Positions 26,968-35,299 of a stretch of DNA of 64,000 bases are shown one piece after another (within the stretch, counting starts at the first letter, position 1; each line of letters starts with the position of its first letter). The DNA lies in assembly GCA_965203985.1 (NCBI GenBank), contig CBDBDS010000013.1, forward strand, positions 1,240,001 to 1,304,000. The letters are read 5' to 3'. The position numbers and the translations under genes are program-made. The notes under the pieces were generated by a model. It did no database searches, was not told the origin of the DNA, and worked only from the letters and a program-made list of their open reading frames with translations. The stretch is from Bin87 sp965203985 (GTDB taxonomy: Bacteria > Chloroflexota > Dehalococcoidia > Lucifugimonadales > UBA3495).

Positions 26968-28074
26968 GGTGTCCTGCGGCGTCAGGCTGACGGTGCGGTC
27001 CGGGTTGATGACCATGGTGCCCCGGTCTGCTTCCTTATAAAGTGCGGTCATCAAAGCGCCGTGGGTGACCTCGAACCGTTTGCGGATATGCTCTTGCAGT
27101 TCGGTGATCGGAAGGGGGTGTGGGGATTGTTCAAGTAAGTGGAAAACCTCGTCTGAGAGGGTGAGGCGTAGGCCACGTTGGTTGCCGGGATCGGAGTGGC
27201 CGATGTTCCAGTGTTGCAACCCGTAGGTGCTGCGGCCGGCCCATTTGAATTCCGGTTTCCTATGTATAGCCAGCGTGATCTGGGCTTTCGAATACTGGTG
27301 TTCGATACCGTCGCGTTGAGCGATCTGATTGACCAGTGGGGCCAGCTCGTCGATGGTGAGGGATCGTTGTGCCTCGTGCAGGGCTCGGATCGCGTAATGG
27401 GTCGTGAACTTGGGGTCCGAGCTGAGTGGGATGTTCCACCCGATAATAGGGTGGTAGACGTTTGTGGAGGGATCGGGAATGTTGGCGGTGATTGCCTGGA
27501 TGTGAAGGGAGAGGTTGAAATTGGGCCAGGCGGCGATGGTGTCGTGCCACGAGGTCAGGTGGTGTAGGAGGTGCTCGGGGGTTACACCGGCCATGTGCTT
27601 GCCGGCGATCTGCCTGGCATCATCGGCTAACCGGTGTAGGGGTGGTCGGTGTTGAGGGTCTCTGGGTAGGGCGTCGACTACCACCAGGGCCCATGGGGCC
27701 TCGTCTTGGGAAATGGCGCCGATATTGGCAAGTTGCTTGATCACGGTGGACTGTTGGTTGGGTTTAAGCCTGATTCGCTGTAGTGCGAGCTCAAGTCCGG
27801 CCATGTTGGCTATTTCGTCCGCTTTGAGGATGGCTGCGCAAACGGGATTCCGTGGGTCCCGACGGGCTTGGTCGAGTAGTCGTGTCAACCCTTGGTTAGC
27901 AACCTGGCGGGCGCGTTCCCGGGTAATGCCGTGATATTGGGCGATTTCGACGAGGGACTGGCGGTCGTGGAGTGACGCGTGCACGATGTCCCTTTGGACC
28001 TGAGTGAGATTGGTCTGTGCGTCGTACCAGGCGGTAACGAACTGGTCGAGGTCGGCAAAGATTCTGTTGTCCAT
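26950..28074 (-). CDS. Sigma-region-4-like multi-HTH protein, array gene 3 (type A)
   Basis: A 374-residue protein from MDNRIFADLDQF. The first ~110 residues are almost identical to gene 1 (HTH at 20-65 with YHGITRERARQVANQGLTRL), and the C-terminal ~70 residues are again almost identical to gene 1 (EVFHLLEQSPHPLPIT, VINPDRTVSL). The middle third (about 130-290) differs clearly from gene 1, for example LTIDELAPLVNQIAQRDG and FKWAGRSTYGLQHWNIGHSD. Diversification is thus concentrated in the middle winged-helix region between conserved ends. Own leader and terminator. Confidence 0.85.
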   Translation of the reverse strand: MDNRIFADLDQFVTAWYDAQTNLTQVQRDIVHASLHDRQSLVEIAQYHGITRERARQVANQGLTRLLDQARRDPRNPVCAAILKADEIANMAGLELALQRIRLKPNQQSTVIKQLANIGAISQDEAPWALVVVDALPRDPQHRPPLHRLADDARQIAGKHMAGVTPEHLLHHLTSWHDTIAAWPNFNLSLHIQAITANIPDPSTNVYHPIIGWNIPLSSDPKFTTHYAIRALHEAQRSLTIDELAPLVNQIAQRDGIEHQYSKAQITLAIHRKPEFKWAGRSTYGLQHWNIGHSDPGNQRGLRLTLSDEVFHLLEQSPHPLPITELQEHIRKRFEVTHGALMTALYKEADRGTMVINPDRTVSLTPQDTDLPSI

Positions 28075-28240
28075 GGTTCGATGGTATCCGTGATGTGGGA
28101 ATGCGGTTGGCGGAAATAGAGCGGTGTGGGGTGTGGGGTTTGGGCAACAAAAAAGCCGCCCGTGGGCGGCTCCATTGGATGATGTGTGCTGAAGATTCAG
28201 GTGGGCAATGGCTGGCTGTCATCAAATGGAGGGCAGGTCG
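27961..28240. repeat. Array repeat, copy 3 of 3
   Basis: Third copy, spanning the start of gene 3, a slightly longer leader (extra GTGTGGGGT), the terminator and the end of gene 4. Confidence 0.85.
28148..28171 (-). terminator. Rho-independent terminator after array gene 4
   Basis: Third copy of the GCCGCCC-AC-GGGCGGC hairpin with T run on the minus strand, between the stop at 28222 and the start at 28074. Confidence 0.9.
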
Positions 28241-29346
28241 GCTTGCGGCTTCAGGCTGACCGTGCGGTCTGGGTGGACGATGAACCGGTGTCTGCCGTGC
28301 TGTCCTGTCAAAGCATTGTTAAACGCACTGGGGGTGACGTTGAACCGTCGGAGGATATGTCGCCGGATGTCGTCGTACGGAACCGGTTCGGTTGACTTGA
28401 GGAGCAGGTGAACGATCTCCGGGGTGATCTGGGTTCTTCCGGAAATGGGCTGGATGTCGGAGGAATGGCCGACGTCCCATGATTTGAGCCCGTAGGTGCC
28501 GGGTCCTGCCCATTTGTAGCCCTTGTATATGTGTATTGTCCCGGCGATCTGTATGGTGGTGTAGGTGCGGTCGATGCCGTCGAGTCGGGCTAAGCGGTTG
28601 GCGGATTGGACGATTTCCGGGATGGTGAGAGGTTGGCCGGCTTTGTCAAGGGCCCGGGTGATGTAATGTTTGGTGAGGAGCGGGTCGCCGGCAATGGGTG
28701 TGGTCCAACCTTTTATAGGGTGGTATCTGCTGGACTTTGGATGCGGTGAAATGCCCGTGACTGCGGTGATGTGCAGGGGCAGGCTGAATTTGGGCCATGC
28801 CGCCATTGTCTGGTGCCAATCGGAAAGATGCTGGCGGAGGTGACGCGGCGATATGCCGCGGACGTGTTGTCCGGCAACCTGGCGGGCGTCCGCGGTCAGT
28901 CCCTTGAGACTGGGACGTGGTTCCGCCGGTTTTGGCGTGATGAGGATTGCCGCGGTTGCCCAACCTGCCTGTTCTGGGGAAATCGCGGAAATGTTGACGA
29001 GCTGCTGGGCGACGGTACGGGAATTTTGGGGAGTTGGGAAACTCTTGAGCTTGTACGCAAGTTCCAAGCCGGCGGCGTCCATGATGCGCGTGGCATTGGC
29101 GATGGCGTCGCCGATTGGCGAATGATCGGTGGAACCGGCTGATGAGCGCAGTCGAAGGATCGCTTTGTCGATGGTCTGGGCGATGTGCTGGTGGGTACAG
29201 CCGTATTCTGGCGCAATCTGGCGCCTGGACTTTTGTTGCAGGATGACGGATACGAGAATGTCCTGGGTCTTGGCATCGAAGGTGGACAGGGCTTGATGCC
29301 AAGCGTCAATGAAGGCTTGGAGGTTGCTGAACAATCGGTGTCGCAT
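28222..29346 (-). CDS. Sigma-region-4-like multi-HTH protein, array gene 4 (type B)
   Basis: About 374 residues from MRHRLFSNLQAFIDAWHQAL. The N-terminal ~110 residues are a diverged version of the shared HTH (LQQKSRRQIAPEYGCTHQHI), while the body matches gene 2: TIPEIVQSANRLARLDGIDR, YKWAGPGTYGLKSWDVGHSS, ITPEIVHLLLKSTEPVPYDD and VHPDRTVSLKPQADLP. It is the most upstream copy and the only one with its own N-terminus, so it may represent the ancestral type B. The frame is open to 29574 but the extra N-terminus is not conserved in the others. A ~345-base divergent promoter region separates it from the wHTH gene at 29692. Confidence 0.83.
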   Translation of the reverse strand: MRHRLFSNLQAFIDAWHQALSTFDAKTQDILVSVILQQKSRRQIAPEYGCTHQHIAQTIDKAILRLRSSAGSTDHSPIGDAIANATRIMDAAGLELAYKLKSFPTPQNSRTVAQQLVNISAISPEQAGWATAAILITPKPAEPRPSLKGLTADARQVAGQHVRGISPRHLRQHLSDWHQTMAAWPKFSLPLHITAVTGISPHPKSSRYHPIKGWTTPIAGDPLLTKHYITRALDKAGQPLTIPEIVQSANRLARLDGIDRTYTTIQIAGTIHIYKGYKWAGPGTYGLKSWDVGHSSDIQPISGRTQITPEIVHLLLKSTEPVPYDDIRRHILRRFNVTPSAFNNALTGQHGRHRFIVHPDRTVSLKPQADLPSI

Positions 29347-29691
29347 ATCGTGATGGTAGGGGATGATTGGGATTCCTGCTTTGGGAAAACCTGTTTCCGG
29401 GGTGAGACGGTGTAGGAGCTGACGGCTGGTCGAATGTGGTTGGAAACGGTGGTGTTGGTGCGTCGATGGCCTGATAGCCAGCGGAGGGTGCGAGGGGTTG
29501 GGCGTGCGACGGTTGGGCCGCCGTGGATATGGGGCTATATTCAGTGCTATAAATGATTGACGACCTCGTCCCACTGTAGTATGTTGGTTGTCAAATCACA
29601 GCACCTAAAGTTGGGCCACATTAAAAGGCTCAAATTGGCTACGGGGTTTAGCGCCATGACGGATCAGGTTGATGTTCAGGGAGGGGTTTGG

Positions 29692-30327
29692 ATGTCGGAT
29701 GACATGGTCGGCGATTACGGGATGAGGTGGGAGCCGGGTCCAGGTGTGGCGCGAACGCTACCGGGTGCAGGAGAGAGATGCGCAATGGAAGGAGAAAAAA
29801 CAGCCTTGTTTGAGGCATCACTTCGTGGGTACCTGGCGATGGTGGACTCCCGGACGGATGCGGCGAGAGCGGAGTTGGCGGATTGGGAGGCGTTGGGGCA
29901 CGCGGCTCGAAGGGTGCTGAGGGGCACCCGCGCGGTGACCGTCGGAGTTCCGGAGGAGGTCACTATGGAGGAGCTGAACCGCTGCGCGACCATGGGAGCG
30001 GGACTGGAAATGATCGCCGAAAAGTCGGGCGGACGGATCCGGCTGGGTGAAGCTGTAAAGCTGATTCACCAGTCGGCGCTGACCTCGGCGACGCTGCCCA
30101 GCGTGAGGACTGCCCTGCATCGGTACATAAAGGCCAGTCCGGACTGGATCCAGGAAAGCCGGGGCGTTTATCGCCGGGTGGGATTCGCCGGTGGTGAAAA
30201 ATGGTACCCTGGCGGTTTGGTGCGGGTTCACCACGCTGATGGATCGGAGGCCGTCTATAGGGTGCGAGTGGGCCCCAATGGAGATCTTGAATTGGAGGAT
30301 GTTGATGGCAATGTAGTCGGAGATTGA
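29692..30327 (+). CDS. Winged-helix-domain accessory protein
   Basis: About 211 residues with a start at 29692 (MSDDMVG), supported by AGGGAGGGG upstream; MEGEKTALF at 29785 has an equally good AGGAGAG and cannot be excluded. Residues ~45-95 are helical (FEASLRGYLAMVDSRTD). From about 125 a HARE-like winged helix is visible (RIRLGEAVKLIHQSALTSAT, then VRTALHRYIKASPDWIQE and SRGVYRRVGF), echoing the middle domain of the array proteins. The C-terminus is a small beta domain. It is transcribed away from the array and leads into the recombinase block. Function unknown. Confidence 0.7.
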   Translation: MSDDMVGDYGMRWEPGPGVARTLPGAGERCAMEGEKTALFEASLRGYLAMVDSRTDAARAELADWEALGHAARRVLRGTRAVTVGVPEEVTMEELNRCATMGAGLEMIAEKSGGRIRLGEAVKLIHQSALTSATLPSVRTALHRYIKASPDWIQESRGVYRRVGFAGGEKWYPGGLVRVHHADGSEAVYRVRVGPNGDLELEDVDGNVVGD

Positions 30328-30613
30328 GCATCTACAGGGGAGAGGTTCCGGCTGGTCGGTGCTTGGCGGTGTCGGAAATTTTTGATGACACCTGCCGGTT
30401 TCTCACCGGCCGCCGGGCTGCTATATTGGCCATAGGACATACCCGGATTGTATGCGCAGTGTAGGGCTTCAAACAGCGTTGGAAGTGCAGTTACGGAGGC
30501 GCGCGGCGTGCGGCCGGGTAATCGATAGGTTTATGGATCGAAATGCTCAATGGAGGAGGTGCTGACGAAAACGCGGGGCGGGAGTTGATGGCCCTGCTCG
30601 GTCGGAAAAGTAG
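30328..30613. other. Intergenic stretch before leader element A
   Basis: About 286 bases with no supported gene. CTATATTGG near 30420 could be a -10 region for the transcript carrying the structured element at 30614. Nothing else is recognisable. Confidence 0.35.
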
Positions 30614-30722
30614 CCGGCGACGATCGCCGGAAAAGGAGGTGCGCCATGGAGGCGCGAAAACATGGGCGTGGTGAACGCCAAAAAGTAGCCCTGCGCACGG
30701 TTGCTCGCCAGGTCGCAGGGCT
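30614..30722 (+). promoter_or_regulatory. Structured RNA leader element, copy A
   Basis: Four hairpins around a strong Shine-Dalgarno and ATG: CCGGCGA/TCGCCGG (30614-30630) just before AAGGAGG; GCGCC/GGCGC (30641-30655) with the ATG in its 5-base loop; GGCGT/ACGCC (30665-30679); AGCCCTGCG/CGCAGGGCT (30687-30722). Copy B at 31917-32026 has the same hairpins at the same distances from the ATG but different stem bases, so pairing is conserved rather than sequence. Confidence 0.7.
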
Positions 30723-30843
30723 GGAGACACCTCAGAGGTTATCCGAGGGCCAATTTGATTTTAACGCAATGAGGATGTCCGCACAATCGGTTGATGAGGG
30801 TGAGAAACACGAAAATGGCACACACAGGTGGCTCAAGAGTTGA
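30646..30843 (+). CDS. Small basic protein under leader element A
   Basis: A 65-residue ORF (MEARKHGRGERQKVALRTVA...) with a strong AAGGAGG 7 bases before its ATG. It shares M-x-A-x3-G-R-x2-R-Q with the 123-residue protein at 31950, but the similarity follows the RNA hairpins and may reflect RNA constraint rather than protein function. No domain was recognised. It precedes two decayed recombinase fragments. Confidence 0.5.
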   Translation: MEARKHGRGERQKVALRTVARQVAGLETPQRLSEGQFDFNAMRMSAQSVDEGEKHENGTHRWLKS

Positions 30844-30909
30844 GCCTGGGCTGGATGGGCCGGTTGGTGCGGCCGAAGTGCCCGCTGATGAGGCGGGGAG
30901 GAGCTGAAC

Positions 30910-31035
30910 ATGGAGGACGGATGCCGAATGTCTGCGCTGGGTGACGCTGGTCTGGTACGGCGGATCTTCAGGATGGCATCCGATGGGATGTCGATGCAGG
31001 AGATAGCTCGACGGCTGAACCTGTCGGAAGAATAG
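30910..31035 (+). pseudogene. Serine recombinase remnant (recombinase-domain helix)
   Basis: A 41-codon ORF with its own GGGAGGAGC ribosome site. It reads LVRRIFRMASDGMSMQEIAR then RLNLSEE, the segment of the 'Recombinase' (PF07508-type) domain that in the intact gene nearby reads AVVRMIVTTRLEGKAVHRIA. It stops where the domain should continue. Either a remnant or a very small derived protein. Confidence 0.55.
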
Positions 31036-31113
31036 GCAAACGTGGAGCCATGGTTGGTGCTGTGGCTCCACGGTGATGAAAAAACGCACGCTTGGTGAAA
31101 CGGAGGATGACAG

Positions 31114-31773
31114 ATGATTCCCAACGCGTTGAGAAAAATTTTGGGATCGGCGGTGCTGAGGAGGCTGTGTTTGGCATTGTCTTACTCGCGGGTGAGTAAG
31201 GGGCAACAGGTGGACGGGCGGACCATGGATGTGCAGGAGGATTCCAATTTGGAATTTGTGGTGTTCCCGGAATTGCGACTGCGCGAGCAAGGGTTTCGTG
31301 AGTTCCCGGCGTCGATGGTCGACGCCTTGGGGAACGATGAGGAGAAGCCGGTGGGGGTTGGCGGTCCCGGTATCTACGGGTACGACCACAATCCTTTGAC
31401 CGGGGAGCGCACGATAAATGTGGAGGAAGCGCTTGTCGTGCGGGGAATCTTCGAGTGGGACGCAGCGGGGTGGACCTCCAAGGCGATTGCTCAGGAGCTC
31501 AACGAACGGGGTGTGCCGACGCGGAGCGGGGCTCCGTGGAGCGCACGAATGGTGAGGTGCGTCTTGAGGCACAGGCCATACACCGGCAGAGTGCGGTACG
31601 GCAAGTATGATTGCCCGGGCGTGCGCCCCAGGTATGCGAAGAATGCACAAGGAGGGTGGATGGAAATTGAGTCGGGCGGTCTGAGGATCGTCAGTGACGA
31701 GGCATTCGAGAACGCTGCGAGGCGTGGTGGTGTATCCCGCGCGATACGCCGGGGGCGCCATGACGTTCAGTGA
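31114..31773 (+). pseudogene. Decayed large serine recombinase
   Basis: A 219-codon ORF. Residues ~22-40 (LSYSRVSKGQQVDGRTMDVQ) align with the start of the resolvase domain including the catalytic-serine motif (YVRVSTERQ in the intact copy), but the rest of the ~140-residue catalytic domain is missing. From about 85 the recombinase DNA-binding domain is well kept: GIYGYDHNPLTGERTINVEE, WTSKAIAQELNERGVPT and VLRHRPYTGRVRYGKYD. The zinc ribbon and coiled coil are absent. Catalysis is not possible; residual DNA binding is conceivable. It follows leader element A as the intact gene follows B. Confidence 0.8.
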
Positions 31774-31916
31774 ACAGACGCCTATGCGTGGAATCGGCCG
31801 GTCAATTCGGAGATGTCCGGGTTGTACCGGCCGGCAGTGAGCAAGCTCGTGCGCTGCGCTCGGTTGCTTGGGATCGTCCAAGCGCGTTGGAGTGCTCGGA
31901 GCCTGTGTAGGAAACG

Positions 31917-32026
31917 GGTCGCGGGATGCGACCGGTAAAGGAGGACGCCATGACGGCGAAAGGAAATGGGCGCGATAAGCGCCAAGGAAAGGCCCCGCAC
32001 CAAGCGAACAAACCAACCGCGGGGCC
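31917..32026 (+). promoter_or_regulatory. Structured RNA leader element, copy B
   Basis: Same layout as copy A: GGTCGC/GCGACC (31917-31933), Shine-Dalgarno AAAGGAGG, CGCC/GGCG (31946-31958) with the ATG in the loop, GGCGC/GCGCC (31969-31983) and GGCCCCGC/GCGGGGCC (31991-32026). The third and fourth stems begin 19 and 41 bases after the A of the ATG in both copies, while stem sequences differ with compensating changes. Confidence 0.7.
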
Positions 32027-32321
32027 AGACCAGAACCTGATCGGGACTGATCAGGGCTCAAGTCATGATAACGGCGGATTGCAAAATCCGCAATCCGGCG
32101 GTGAGGAGGGCCGGTGGGACGATTTGGTGCAGGAGTACGTGAGGGAGGCCGTTGGCGAAGGTTTCTTCGTTGGCGATGCGGTGGTTCACGATTCCGGCTG
32201 GTGGGAGATTGATGGGAAGACGTTGAAGTCGCTGCGGCTGGTCTTTGTGGAGGGGGCTCCTCAGCCGCGACAACGCAAGTGGGTGCTGGACCGGATTATG
32301 CCTGGTCTCGGTTCGAGATGA
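31950..32321 (+). CDS. Small protein upstream of the intact serine recombinase
   Basis: 123 residues from MTAKGNGRDKRQGK with AAAGGAGG upstream; an in-frame ATG at 31926 lies inside the leader hairpin and is rejected. The first ~50 residues are polar and disordered, encoded by the structured element. Residues 55-123 look folded (WDDLVQEYVREAVGEGFFVG, WWEIDGKTLKSLRLVFVEG). No family recognised. It ends 118 bases before the recombinase on the same strand and may regulate or assist it. Confidence 0.65.
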   Translation: MTAKGNGRDKRQGKAPHQANKPTAGPDQNLIGTDQGSSHDNGGLQNPQSGGEEGRWDDLVQEYVREAVGEGFFVGDAVVHDSGWWEIDGKTLKSLRLVFVEGAPQPRQRKWVLDRIMPGLGSR

Positions 32322-32439
32322 GCGAATGAACACGATTTGGTGACCGGAAGATGGCCGGCGGGTAGTCGCACGGGAACACGATTGGGTGTGGATGCGCTGC
32401 CCGGCGGCCTGGCGATGGATTATCTGGAAGGAGGACGTC

Positions 32440-34146
32440 ATGGCGAAGAAATTGCCAGCTGAAATCGAAGGGTTGATCGTGGTGATCTACGTTCGGGTGA
32501 GTACGGAGCGGCAGGGGAAAGGGGTGTCCCTGGATGTGCAGGAGGGGGCGTGCCGGAAGGTGATAAGCGAGAAAGGCCTGACCGGCTATCCGGTGCATGT
32601 TTGGGTTGAGATGGAAACGGGGTCCTATGATGAGCGGCCGGAGCTGGAGGAAATCCGGCAGCTGATTGCGCGGGGGAAAGTGAAGGCGGTCGCGGCCTAC
32701 GACACTGACCGTCTGGCGCGTGATTCGATCCAAACGGTGATGTTCAGCCGCCTGTGCATGGAGCATGGAACCCAGTTGATCTTCGGGGACGGGACCACCG
32801 TGGAGACGAAGTTCGACGAGGTGATCCAATTTTTGAAGGGTTTCAACGCCGATGTTGAGCGTACGAGGATTCGCGATCGGATGATGGACGCGAAGGAAGA
32901 ATTGGCGCGTTCCGGCATTTATCCGGTGGGGATGGGTTCGGGGATGTACGGCTACGACCCCAAGCCGGATGGGGAGAGGGGATTGGTGATCAACAAGGAG
33001 GAGGCCGCGGTGGTGCGGATGATAGTGACCACGAGGTTGGAGGGGAAGGCGGTTCACCGCATTGCGTTGATGTTGAACGAACAGGGGATTCCCACGAAGC
33101 GTGGGAAGAAGTGGGATTCTCGGCAGGTCAACGCGATATTGAGGAGGAAGGCGTACACCGGCGTGTACGAGTTCGGCAAGGCCCGGCATGTGAAAATTTC
33201 CAAGAACAAGCGGATCAGCACTCCGAAGCCTGAGTCTGAGTGGATCATCATTGACAAATGGTTCCCGAAGATCATCGAGCCGAGTCAATATGAGGGAGTC
33301 CAGGCTTTGTGGAAGAAGCCTCGGGCTGGGTCCAGGAAGGATCAGCGGGTTTATCCGCTGTCGAGGGTGATGGAGTGCGGGATGTGCGGAAGTTCAATGG
33401 GGGGGCATGGTCAAAAGCGGCGTTGGTTTTACTACCGGTGCTCAGGGAGAGATGACAGTCCGAAGCGTCCCCGGTTTTGCGGACGGGGCGACATCCCTGC
33501 GCTGGAGACGGAGTCAGCGGTGATGGGGAGTTTTACGGAGGTGGTGAAGAACCCGACGGGAGTGATTGAGGAGGTGCGTGAGCATTTGAGCACGGGCGGG
33601 GGAGATTTGGGTGAGGAGATGAAGCGTCTGGCGCGGGAGATCGGCAAATGCGAGGCGGAGGTGAGGAGCTATGCGCAGCAGTTGGCGCGGGGAACGATCG
33701 ACGAAAAGATATTCGACGATCTGGTGGGCCCGGTGAACGTGTTGCTGGGTCAGAGGCGTGAGGAATTGGGGGCGTTGGAGGCCCAGCAGGAGCTTCGGGA
33801 CGAGGATGCGGAGATGGAGGAGAAGATCCGCGGTTGTTTCGCGGAATATGAGGATGTGATTGACGGCATGGACGCCGAGGGTTGGCGGGCGATGCTGGAC
33901 CGGTTCGGGGTCAAGGTGGTGGTGGGTGAGAAGGAGTTGCTGGTGATGGCGACGTTGGACCCGGGACTATTCACCATTGGACATACATTGGCATGTAATT
34001 ACAACCGCACATACTCGTTCCTCCTCGTTGAATTGGAGCGTGTCGTGAAGAGCCGCCGGCCCATTGTTTACCACTGGGTTCCTGTCCGTTCTCTCACGAA
34101 GGGCCGGTCCCGTGGTCGCAGAGGCAGTCGCAGCAAAAAGCGGTAG
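32440..34146 (+). CDS. Large serine recombinase (integrase/transposase type)
   Basis: 568 residues from MAKKLPAEIEG, with GGAAGGAGG 6-7 bases upstream; the in-frame ATG at 32386 lacks one. Resolvase domain: YVRVSTERQ with catalytic Ser21, YDTDRLARDS (87-96) and FNADVERTRIRDRM. Recombinase domain about 165-280 (GMYGYDPKPDGERG, LNEQGIPTKRGKKWDSRQVN). Zinc ribbon near 325-365 (ECGMCGSSMGGHG, YYRCSG). Coiled coil about 385-475. Complete and probably active; large serine recombinases integrate phages and ICEs or transpose IS607/Tn4451-like elements. I could not locate att sites. Confidence 0.95.
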   Translation: MAKKLPAEIEGLIVVIYVRVSTERQGKGVSLDVQEGACRKVISEKGLTGYPVHVWVEMETGSYDERPELEEIRQLIARGKVKAVAAYDTDRLARDSIQTVMFSRLCMEHGTQLIFGDGTTVETKFDEVIQFLKGFNADVERTRIRDRMMDAKEELARSGIYPVGMGSGMYGYDPKPDGERGLVINKEEAAVVRMIVTTRLEGKAVHRIALMLNEQGIPTKRGKKWDSRQVNAILRRKAYTGVYEFGKARHVKISKNKRISTPKPESEWIIIDKWFPKIIEPSQYEGVQALWKKPRAGSRKDQRVYPLSRVMECGMCGSSMGGHGQKRRWFYYRCSGRDDSPKRPRFCGRGDIPALETESAVMGSFTEVVKNPTGVIEEVREHLSTGGGDLGEEMKRLAREIGKCEAEVRSYAQQLARGTIDEKIFDDLVGPVNVLLGQRREELGALEAQQELRDEDAEMEEKIRGCFAEYEDVIDGMDAEGWRAMLDRFGVKVVVGEKELLVMATLDPGLFTIGHTLACNYNRTYSFLLVELERVVKSRRPIVYHWVPVRSLTKGRSRGRRGSRSKKR

Positions 34147-34295
34147 TTTTCCTCTCGCCGATGTACGCCAAGGTTAGCTTTGGCTAGTGGGGTCGTGGCC
34201 CGGTTTGCGCCACGGCCTCATTTTCGTAGGTCGCACGCCGTCGGTCAACCCGCTCGCGACGACTCATCCGCTGGGTGCCCTTGTGGCCCGGACGT

Positions 34296-34328
34296 GAAAA
34301 ATGGCAGAGTTCCGGACGGACTCTGCCA
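34296..34328 (-). terminator. Rho-independent terminator after the coiled-coil gene
   Basis: TGGCAGAGT...ACTCTGCCA hairpin (34302-34328); on the minus strand it is followed by ATTTTTC. It lies 27 bases beyond the stop of the gene at 34355-35062. The rest of 34147-34354 holds nothing recognisable. Confidence 0.75.
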
Positions 34329-34354
34329 CTGTCGAATCTGTCGTGGTGGTGCCC

Positions 34355-35062
34355 CTATGGGCTGTACTGCAAGAATGGCACGTCGGGACTGCCGGCCGCG
34401 GCTTCTTCCTGTTCCTGTCCCACCACGAAGGGCATCGTTGTCATGCCGGTCGCTCGGTTGAATATCTGTGCCCGCTCGGCGGCCCGGCTCCGGTCTCCGT
34501 CCTGGACAGTGACGGATATCTCGATCACCGCGCAGACTACGTTGCCCTGCTGGTCCTCGCAGCGGACTATGCTGTCCGCCGCCTCCACCTGCTCCGCTTC
34601 CTGGCGGGTAATGCGCCCTGCTCTGACGGCGGGCATGAGAACGTCGGCCTCAAACTCGGATGCGTCCCATCGGGTTGCGAAGATGACGGTGGCGCTGTCC
34701 ATGTCCAGTCGTCCTCTGACCATGCGCCGCGACTGCTCGATGGCTTTGCTCTCGTAGTCGCTGCCCATCAGGTTGGCAATCTGGCCCGAAGTGCGGGTGT
34801 TTTGCTCTATCAGGTTGTCGACCTGCCCTGATATGCGGTTCACGTCGGTCTTGAGCTGGCTCACGTCCTCTTCCAAGCGGGTGAACCGGGCGGGCAGCAG
34901 CAGCAGTTCCTCGGTCAGGATCTCCTTTCTGAGATCCTGGCGGATGTTGTCGTCGTTGCGGATGACGTCGACGACGTGCTTGTGGAATTCCCGTTGCAGG
35001 TCGGGGTTCTGATCCAGCGCGTCGAGGATGTCCTGCATGGTGGCGATGTTCTGCTGGGTCAT
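34355..35062 (-). CDS. Coiled-coil protein with restriction-endonuclease-like C-terminus
   Basis: 235 residues. The N-terminus is helical (ILDALDQNPDLQREFHKHVV); residues ~50-95 form a coiled coil with heptads (FTRLEEDVSQLKTDVNRISG, QVDNLIEQNTRTSGQIANLM). The C-terminal half has VVCAVIEISVTVQDGDRSRA and AQIFNRATGMTTMPFVVG, typical of DUF3782-like proteins common in cyanobacteria and Chloroflexota, thought to share a PD-(D/E)XK fold. The expected catalytic lysine is not evident (EIS in place of ExK), so nuclease activity is doubtful. A good terminator follows. Role unknown. Confidence 0.8.
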   Translation of the reverse strand: MTQQNIATMQDILDALDQNPDLQREFHKHVVDVIRNDDNIRQDLRKEILTEELLLLPARFTRLEEDVSQLKTDVNRISGQVDNLIEQNTRTSGQIANLMGSDYESKAIEQSRRMVRGRLDMDSATVIFATRWDASEFEADVLMPAVRAGRITRQEAEQVEAADSIVRCEDQQGNVVCAVIEISVTVQDGDRSRAAERAQIFNRATGMTTMPFVVGQEQEEAAAGSPDVPFLQYSP

Positions 35063-35145
35063 GGTGGCTACCTTGTTTGAATTATATCCCTGTACGCGGC
35101 GTCATGGCAGGCCCGGGATCTGGCAAATCCGCGTCGCTGACCCTC

Positions 35146-35250
35146 TCAGAAGTCCTCTATGGCGTTCTCAGGCGACGCTCCTGCTCCGTCCACACGTTCT
35201 GGGCAGTCCAGTTCAGTGACGTCGCAGAAACTGGACTCCGGCGCGCTCGG
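35146..35250 (-). pseudogene. Relic of a Cas4-like nuclease C-terminus
   Basis: The minus strand reads SSFCDVTELDCPERV and ends ENAIEDF, matching the end of the gene at 23676-24329 (RFCDITAADCPERI ... RTSDF). Only ~35 codons remain; the nuclease core and first cysteines are absent, the sequence running into the 3' flank of the zinc-ribbon gene. A second Cas4-like gene was once here. Confidence 0.65.
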
Positions 35251-35299
35251 GACACCGTGGGGTCGGCGTTTCCTCCGGTGGTTTCTGGCGGCAGGGTCG

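Noticed and set aside
24423..28240. CRISPR-like reading of the regularly spaced repeats
   Set aside because: The repeats are ~270 bases, contain coding starts and terminators, and are separated by ~1 kb genes; no short repeat-spacer pattern exists.
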